Assembly: GCF_024868665.1 (NCBI RefSeq)
Contig: NC_079913.1
Location: forward strand, 11,110,299-11,174,298
Reading direction: 5' to 3'
DNA length: 64,000 nt
Source: Triplophysa rosa
Lineage: Eukaryota > Chordata > Actinopteri > Cypriniformes > Nemacheilidae
Shown here piece after piece: positions 58,733-64,000 of the stretch (its first letter is position 1; each line of letters starts with the position of its first letter). Below the pieces are notes generated by a model. The model was given only the letters and a program-made list of their open reading frames with translations, made no database searches and was not told where the DNA came from. The position numbers and the translations under genes are program-made.

Positions 58733-59401
58733 AATAACTTACTTAATCAAATCCTCGTAACAATTTGCACAAATATTTTTAAAGTAAAATGTGCTGCTGT
58801 AATTCAAGGACAACTTACTAACCAGAATAAAGTAAATTCTACTCATTCTACTTAATTAAATAAATTTATTTGTTAAAATATTAAGCAAATTAAGAAAAAC
58901 AAGAATACATTGAACAAAATGTGTCTAACTCAATCTTCACGGTTCACTTACTTTCATATTGAAATATACTATTTTTTACAACATAGATGGTAAAGTAAGA
59001 AGAAACTTGTGGTTTCTGTACTGGCTGAAATACACTTAAAATGACAGTTAACCTGGAAAATTCATCTCCTAATGCAGTCAGATGCAAAGCATGCTGGGAA
59101 CTGCAGATCAACTGCCAAGGTAGTTGCTGTAAATAGTTAAAGTAGTAGTTAGGTAGTTAAAATAAATAAGTAAACTTAATTTTACCAATTTAACATAATA
59201 AAATTGAGTTGGATTCACTTAATAATTTATTCAATTAAAATTACTTAAACAAAATAATTAAAATCTTAACAATCAAAATTAGTAGATTTTGTTACCAGGA
59301 TTTACATTTTTTTGGTAAAAACGGGAACATAATTCTATTATGTATATTTTTATAATTTCTTTTCATAAAATCTACTAAGGCACATAATATTTTTTTCAGT
59401 G
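58733..59401. mobile_element. inverted-repeat element (CACTGAAAAAAATAA ends)
   Basis: Left end CACTGAAAAAAATAACTTAC, right end ATAATATTTTTTTCAGTG; 669 bp, AT-rich, non-coding. No target duplication was identified. This terminus is common among fish miniature elements. Confidence 0.7.
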
Positions 59402-59409
59402 TTGCATTT

Positions 59410-60085
59410 GTTGGCATTGGTTGGATTAATGTCAATTAGCATTAAAAATTTAGCCTTACAAAGAAACTACTTTTATTGTGCCTTTGGTCACTGAACTGTT
59501 GTTATTTCTTAAAGGCTAATTGAATTTTACATTTGTTGTCAACTTTTGTGATGGTGGGCAGTTTATTTAAAGGAACATGTGAATACCCCCACATAGTAAT
59601 AGTCCAAATAGTTGCATAATAGTTGCATTGCATTAATGGAAAGGTAGACCATCTAAGAACAGTTGAAAGGTTTGTGTGGATGTGTGTGCGCAGGTGCAGC
59701 TCTAGTAGTATCTGGCTGTACGAGTGAGCGCAGCTCTCTGTAATGCTAATAAGAGCATCAGACAGGCTGATCACCCCCCTGTCTGCTCTCCACACAGGAG
59801 CTTCTCACACCACTGCACACACAGCTGAATGACTGAGACAGCGAAAGGGAACAAGAAGCTTGAATTGGGGTGAGAAAGGCGAGATAAGAGCAGATGAGAG
59901 GAGAACTTTATGGTTGAGAGAGAGAGGGCACAAGGAACTAAATGAAATGTGAATCAGAAACACGTGTACTAAAGTGATAGTACTTCTAGGAAAATTTGGA
60001 AAAAAATGTTCATGTCTTAGCACATCAACAGAATGATAATAGTCCATACAACTTGCACTATTTAAAAAAACGGTGTAAAATTGTC
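59410..60085. other. non-coding stretch, nothing recognised
   Basis: Short frames only; no repeat ends seen. Confidence 0.4.
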
Positions 60086-60091
60086 TAAATT

Positions 60092-60348
60092 AAGAGTTTG
60101 TTTCCAAAATGAGATGATTATGAGATGAGATATAAAGATTTTTTTTCAAAAAACATGTTTTTTTATTATGTTATCATGTATTTATTGTGTTTTGTTGTGT
60201 TAGGTAGCTGTATTTTTTCAGTTATTATGGCTTAAATTAAAACAAACCAACAGCAGTTTGATTGATATTAATTGTAATGCACAATAAAAGAACATGATTT
60301 TTGAAAAAAATTAAAAACGGAGTTATCTCATTTTGGAAATAAACTCTT
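60092..60348. mobile_element. 257-bp inverted-repeat element (AAGAGTTTRTTTCC ends)
   Basis: AAGAGTTTGTTTCCAAAATG followed by AGAT at the left is matched at the right by ATCTCATTTTGGAAATAAACTCTT, one mismatch in 24. The interior contains CATGTTTTTTTATTATG and no reading frame of interest. Non-autonomous. Confidence 0.8.
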
Positions 60349-60354
60349 CAAATT

Positions 60355-62465
60355 GTCTTTTCATTGTCCTTAAATTGTTCTATGCAGAAGATCTGCTGGT
60401 TATTCGGATAATTCCCTGTGAATGACATCCATGGAAATAGAGCCTTAATGATAGTTACACCACATCTCTTTTATGCTTTTGTGTGTTATTGAAACTAACC
60501 GGTCTGCCAGCTTTACATGGCCAGGAATTTAAATATTAGATACAACTTTGCACAGACAAGTTTAGTCAGCAACTTTATTTTGTTAACACTCATACAATGT
60601 GTGCATTTTAACTGATGCGATATCTGGTCCCATTTCTGGAAGACTTGCCTGTGTGATTTATTTCATCGTCTATGGTAAATGGCAAAATGCTTTTTATTGT
60701 CTGTGGTAAATGGCAAAATGCCTGGAATACACTCCACTTTCAGATAGAGAGACGATAAAGAAGCAAAGTGATAAGTCTGAAAGAGTGGCAGAGCCGATGA
60801 AAAACCTGAGTAAATGATGACGTTGTTAGGTTGTGTTAAAAAGGCATGCTGATACTGACTGGCCCCTGCAGGCTTCTGTAGTGCCCTTAGCCAAATACTT
60901 GACTCTACAGTCAAGATCTCTCTCAGTCAATGGCGCAAGCCACCCTGGAGAGCAACCACAGTCAGAGGGGCACTTATGTGCCGGAAAGTATTCTTCGCCA
61001 TCAGAGGAAAGGAGAGGTGAGGGGTAAAAATGGGGCAGAGGACGGAGCAAAATCAAGGAAACGGGGGAGGAAACGTAAACGAGTGAAGTCTTGAACGAAT
61101 ATCTTTTTTAACATATCATATTTGAAAAGACATGCAAAAGCTTCAGTTAATGTTGGTCATCCACCAGATGCTGTTTTATTTTCTGTTTATTTAATAGGAA
61201 ATTCACAGTTTTTGCAGCCCTGTTACCAAAATTTGCAATTTGTATTAATACAGTTTAAAACATCTGTGTGATTTTTATGTTGTTTGTATAATGTTAGGTA
61301 TTTTTTTCCTAATGTTTTATTATAATTTAACAAATATAATTGGACACCAATATGTACTCTATTTATAGAAGTCCTTGCACCAGATTTCATGCCCCGTAAT
61401 GTTTAACCAGGCATTTCAATGCCCGATTTCTGCCTGTGTTGAATCAATGTTATATAAAGGGAATGAAATTTAAAAAGAGGAAGGATTGATTTCCGGCAGT
61501 AAAGGAAATGCAGAGGTACAATAGAGCCCAACTTTCGCAGGCTCCATTTGGATTTCTGAATAGAGTCTCTTTCCATGAGGTGTGAAATGAGATGGAAAAT
61601 TAGACGAACGGATGTGAGCGGAGGGTTTTTTTTCCACTTCGTCTCTCAAAAGCGTTCATGTGCTCACGGAGTCATATGTTCGTGTTTTCATGTGAGAGGG
61701 TTTAAGTGGAAGATGAATCAGCTCTTGCCCTTGTGTCAGGCGTGAAGATGATGAAGTGTGTGTGTGTGTCATCTGCACAGCCTTTACTGCATATTGTTTT
61801 CAGCTCTGTTTGATTTCTATGTCGTGATAACGTCGCTTAACGCTGTGTATCTCTTTGTAAGCTTCAGACAGAATTGGGAGGGATTCTCTATGATGGGAAA
61901 TTGAAAAGAGGAACAGTGATTTCTATGGAAGTCCTGTTGCTTTCATTGGTCTTAAAGGAACAGTTCAGATAGTAAATAAGCACGCAATAGTAACTTTTGA
62001 GAATTGTGGTGGAATTTAAAATGAGGTAGTGATGCCCTGAAATGCATTGTGTCCAATTTTGTGCGGATACTATAGGTGAGGTTTGGATTCCACAGGGAAA
62101 AATGGTACATGGCCAGATTTACAAAAAAAAAGTCTGGATGTCTGGAACCTTGTGGAACCATAAGGATTAAAGGTCAGTGGTGATACGCTTCATCTCATGC
62201 TGCCAGTCTTTCATTTATGTGCCCTGTCAGTCAAGCGTACAAGCCAGCAGGAAGAAGGCCATGAGCGATGGAGGTCTAAATATCTGCTGTAATTCTGAGC
62301 CACACTGTCGTTTCAATCTGGCCAAAATTCACCCACTTAGACAGGAACTGGCCGCTTGAGTCACATATAAAGCGACCACCCACACTTTGCTCTTTGTATG
62401 ACCCTTATGCTAGGTAAAATCAATAAAACCACTATAATACCAAAGAAATGTGTGGACTTTGGGGT
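60355..62465. other. unique-looking intronic stretch
   Basis: No transposon ends or convincing exon. 60660-60720 contains a short direct repeat (GTCTRTGGTAAATGGCAAAA twice). 61945-61975 has a weak AAAGGAACAGTTCAGAT similarity to the TTAA foldback end. Confidence 0.4.
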
Positions 62466-62471
62466 CACAAA

Positions 62472-62787
62472 TAGAAATGGACCGACATATCGGCCAATAA
62501 TCAGTATCAGGCGATAGTTTAAAAACAGCCGATGATCAGGGCTGATACTGTATATCCTGTCAAAAGAGGACAGGAAAATGCAATGAATTTGTGATCTGTA
62601 TATTGAAAATGTTATGACACAGCACCAGTTTGATGTTCAATATAAATAGTCATTATATGAATGAATAGCATTCAGAAAGTTAAGAAATATTAATTTAATT
62701 TTCAGAATCAGTACTTCTGTCGGCAGATATCACTCTGAATAATCGGCTATCATATCGGTGGAGAAATGTAGTATCGGTGCATATCTA
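62472..62787. mobile_element. non-autonomous hAT element with 8-bp target duplication
   Basis: Ends TAGAAATGGACCGACATATC and ATCGGTGCATATCTA; GTCACAAA flanks both sides (62464-62471 and 62788-62795). The interior has repeated ATCGGC and GGCCGAT-type motifs near the ends. 316 bp, non-coding. Confidence 0.88.
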
Positions 62788-62799
62788 GTCACAAACTTC

Positions 62800-63580
62800 A
62801 ATCCATCCAAAAGTAATGAATACTTATTATTTCATGGACATAACTCAAAATAAATAGTTTTTTATGCTAACAGCCTCAAACAAAACTTCTCAGTGTTAAT
62901 GCCACAGACCATCACAAAAGTTGTCATTTCTAGCAAAAAGCTTTATACTGCACACTCCTGACAAAAAACTTTGTAAAATAATATTTTCTAAACTAACTGA
63001 AGTGTCTAACGTTTGAAAATTAGCAACCATTTTAGTTCTGTGTATAAGACTGTGTATAATGTCTTTTATAAACTTTACATACAGTATGTAATGTTTTGTG
63101 TCCTTTGTAAACTAGACGTAGTGTAGGCTAAATGCAACATTTAGCAATTTATTGATGTCATCACAGCCACAGCCAATGAAAACTAGCATTTTCTAGCATT
63201 CTACTAATTGATTTAAAAGGATTCAGCTCAAACATCAACTTAATGTCCTGTTGGGTATTTCCTGTATTTGTAGTATTGCTCACCTGATTCTTTCAGTCTC
63301 AATTCATTACACAGACGGTAATCTTGTCAGAATGCAAATTTATGTGGCTACTTCTTACTGAGATAAATCGTATTTCAGATTCATTTTAATCTAGAGTGAA
63401 TTGGGTTTACGTGCGGACGCATACAGCACAACACTTTACTCAGAGATTACACTTGACTTGGTGCCTTGTCGAGATGTGTTTGACCGAGACGTGTCCATGT
63501 TGTTCAAGTAATTTTGATGTAATATTCCTCCTGTTTTGTGTATACATGTACACATGTAACCTGACAGAACATGATAGGAT
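62800..63580. other. non-coding stretch, nothing recognised
   Basis: No transposon ends or exon signals recognised. Confidence 0.4.
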
Positions 63581-63586
63581 GAAATC

Positions 63587-64000
63587 TGTCACGATTCTCG
63601 TGGTGGAAGAACCCAAGAGCAGGCAAGCAGTGAAGGGGTTAACAGAATACATTTAATAAACAATAACAGAAACAAAACACCCACGAGGGGGTAACAAGGA
63701 CACGACTAAGGCAAAAACTGAAAACAAAACACTTCCCTTGGTGGGGCAAAAATAAAAGGACAAAATAATACAACTATGACACAACGTCTACTAACAGGCA
63801 GGGAACAAGCACAATAAAACAATACAAAGGCACAGCAAAACTCACTAAGAGAGGACTGGGGCACGAACGGACACACAACACGACGTAGTACAGAGTACAA
63901 TCCACACGCACAAGACAAAGAAACAAGAGGGTATTTAAAGGGAAGACAAACGAAGGATAACAACACAGGGCAGGTGTGGGTAATTAAACACTCAGGGAAA
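63587..64000 (-). mobile_element. LTR copy 4 (minus orientation), cut by the window end
   Basis: Starts TGTCACGATTCTCG and contains GAAGAACCCAAGAGCAGGCA, GTGAAGGGGTTAACAG and ACACCCACGAGGGGGTAAC, the reverse-complement counterparts of the 3' part of the LTR at 41524-42093. GGGTATTTAAAGGG is the counterpart of its TATA region. Whether this is a solo LTR or the end of a complete element lies outside the window. Confidence 0.75.

Noticed and set aside
63706..63966. Cys/Phe-rich 86-residue minus-strand frame
   Set aside because: It lies entirely inside an LTR and corresponds to the non-coding part of the other LTR copies.

Overview
This 64 kb window is vertebrate nuclear DNA, most likely from a cypriniform (carp-like) teleost. 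I see no bacterial-style gene packing. Almost everything is non-coding intron-like sequence full of transposon families typical of fish: foldback miniature elements ending in TTAA, hAT-type elements with 8-bp target duplications, tRNA-derived SINEs, LTR pieces and one Tc1 element. The species call is an inference from these repeat families.

The only host protein-coding exon I can support is at 22998-23114 on the plus strand. It has a clean acceptor and donor, phase 1-1, and encodes 39 residues that closely match MAGI2 (membrane-associated guanylate kinase, inverted 2) at the junction between PDZ0 and the guanylate-kinase domain. The window is therefore read as magi2: the 3' part of the intron before this exon (1-22997) and the 5' part of the intron after it (23115-64000). 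Large introns are known for MAGI2. A CG-richer stretch ending in a good donor (about 20500-20882) could be an alternative 5' exon, but this is weak.

Layout. 1-9 kb: microsatellites, SINE tails and several inverted-repeat elements. 10.4-11.1 kb: a 721-bp TTAA element carrying a THAP-like peptide remnant; a diverged inverted copy lies at 49.3-50.1 kb. 13.0-13.5 kb: a solo LTR with a 5-bp target duplication. 15-28 kb: many TTAA foldback elements, the magi2 exon, a block of tandem palindromes just downstream of it (23.7-24.5 kb), and a 982-bp TTAA element containing an exon-like ORF. 30-32.7 kb: a 266-bp hairpin element, then a hAT element nested in another repeat. 35.4-38.0 kb: an LTR copy containing a non-LTR retrotransposon fragment, itself containing an intact Tc1/mariner transposon with a 337-residue DD37E transposase. 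38-50 kb: further TTAA and hAT elements, a second solo LTR, and two diverged copies of a possible conserved segment. 55.2-58.6 kb: a minus-strand, apparently non-coding LTR element with a perfect tRNA-Phe primer binding site, interrupted by a hAT element that holds a TTAA element. 63.6-64.0 kb: another LTR copy that runs off the end.

The only complete transposon gene is the Tc1 transposase. The other mobile elements look non-autonomous. The most informative results are the nested insertions dated by their target duplications, the IR/DR structure of the DD37E transposon, the TRIM-like LTR element with its tRNA-Phe primer site, and pairs of TTAA elements that share a single TTAA.
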